DNA of 64,000 nucleotides, from the NCBI GenBank assembly GCA_023091665.1, contig JALJCQ010000009.1, positions 1 to 64,000 on the forward strand, given 5' to 3'. Shown piece by piece: positions 63,953 through 64,000 of the stretch (the stretch's first letter is position 1; every line of letters begins with the position of its first letter). Made by a program: the position numbers and the translations under genes. The notes beneath the pieces were generated by a model. The model was not told the DNA's origin. It searched no databases and saw only the letters and a program-made list of their open reading frames with translations. The DNA comes from Pythium myriotylum (taxonomy: Eukaryota > Oomycota > Peronosporomycetes > Pythiales > Pythiaceae).

Positions 63953-64000
63953 AACGTGTGTGGTCCACTTAGGGGAAAAGTTACCCTAAGTAGTGACTCT

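Larger units (their letters stand above)
61000..64000 (-). mobile_element. DIRS-like (tyrosine recombinase) retrotransposon, incomplete
   Basis: The minus strand holds RT, RNase H and a tyrosine recombinase instead of an integrase, which defines the DIRS order. The RT-RH and recombinase ORFs overlap by 145 bases, as is common in DIRS elements. The upstream part continues past the right edge; the left terminal repeat was not located. Confidence 0.85.

Overview
This is a nuclear, eukaryotic, transposon-rich window, most probably from an oomycete of the Pythium/Phytophthora side. Three things suggest this. Intronless secreted cysteine-rich genes each carry an oomycete-type initiator (cattctccaattt or a close variant) about 40-90 bp upstream of the ATG. 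The transposons are a Helitron with a DUF6570-like N-terminal region, a DIRS-like retroelement, a chromodomain Ty3 element, Ty1/copia and RNase H-bearing LINEs. There are also degraded tyrosinase and SAC phosphatase genes. No rRNA, tRNA or CRISPR was recognised.

Left third (1-18,600): a LINE piece, a broken tyrosinase gene, and a dead Helitron (minus strand, about 2,595-13,288) split by a complete Ty1/copia element (4,445-9,855; 288-bp LTRs, 5-bp target duplication). Upstream of the Helitron gene, on the same strand, are two related OB-fold-like ORFs (13,544-15,183). A divergent intact SET-domain gene (15,432-16,325) follows, then about 2 kb without recognised genes.

Middle (18,600-46,500): a frameshifted SAC-type phosphoinositide phosphatase pseudogene, then the main interest of the window, a cluster of genes for small secreted proteins. 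Each protein has a signal peptide and two to five copies of a 29-30 residue module with cysteine spacing C-x13-C-x4-C-x8-C, usually ending DFYPxC. Twelve such genes (labelled A to L here) lie in the whole window. A 7.5-kb block is tandemly duplicated (22,374-29,950 and 29,951-37,446). The exchange point is inside a cysteine module, so gene D is a chimera of genes G and A. Genes I and J form an inverted duplication around a 1.6-kb spacer. Several of these genes share an upstream two-box signature with a GTGGTC core.

Right third (46,500-64,000): a full chromodomain Ty3/gypsy element (47,194-52,692; 274-bp LTRs, 5-bp target duplication) nested in a LINE copy that has its own 15-bp target duplication. 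Module genes K and L, several extremely 5'-truncated LINE copies (down to 46 bp) with clear target duplications, a small inverted-repeat element, and a DIRS-like tyrosine-recombinase retroelement that runs off the right edge complete it. The only gene sets that look intact are the secreted module family, the SET gene and possibly the two OB-fold-like ORFs; everything else is mobile DNA or broken genes.
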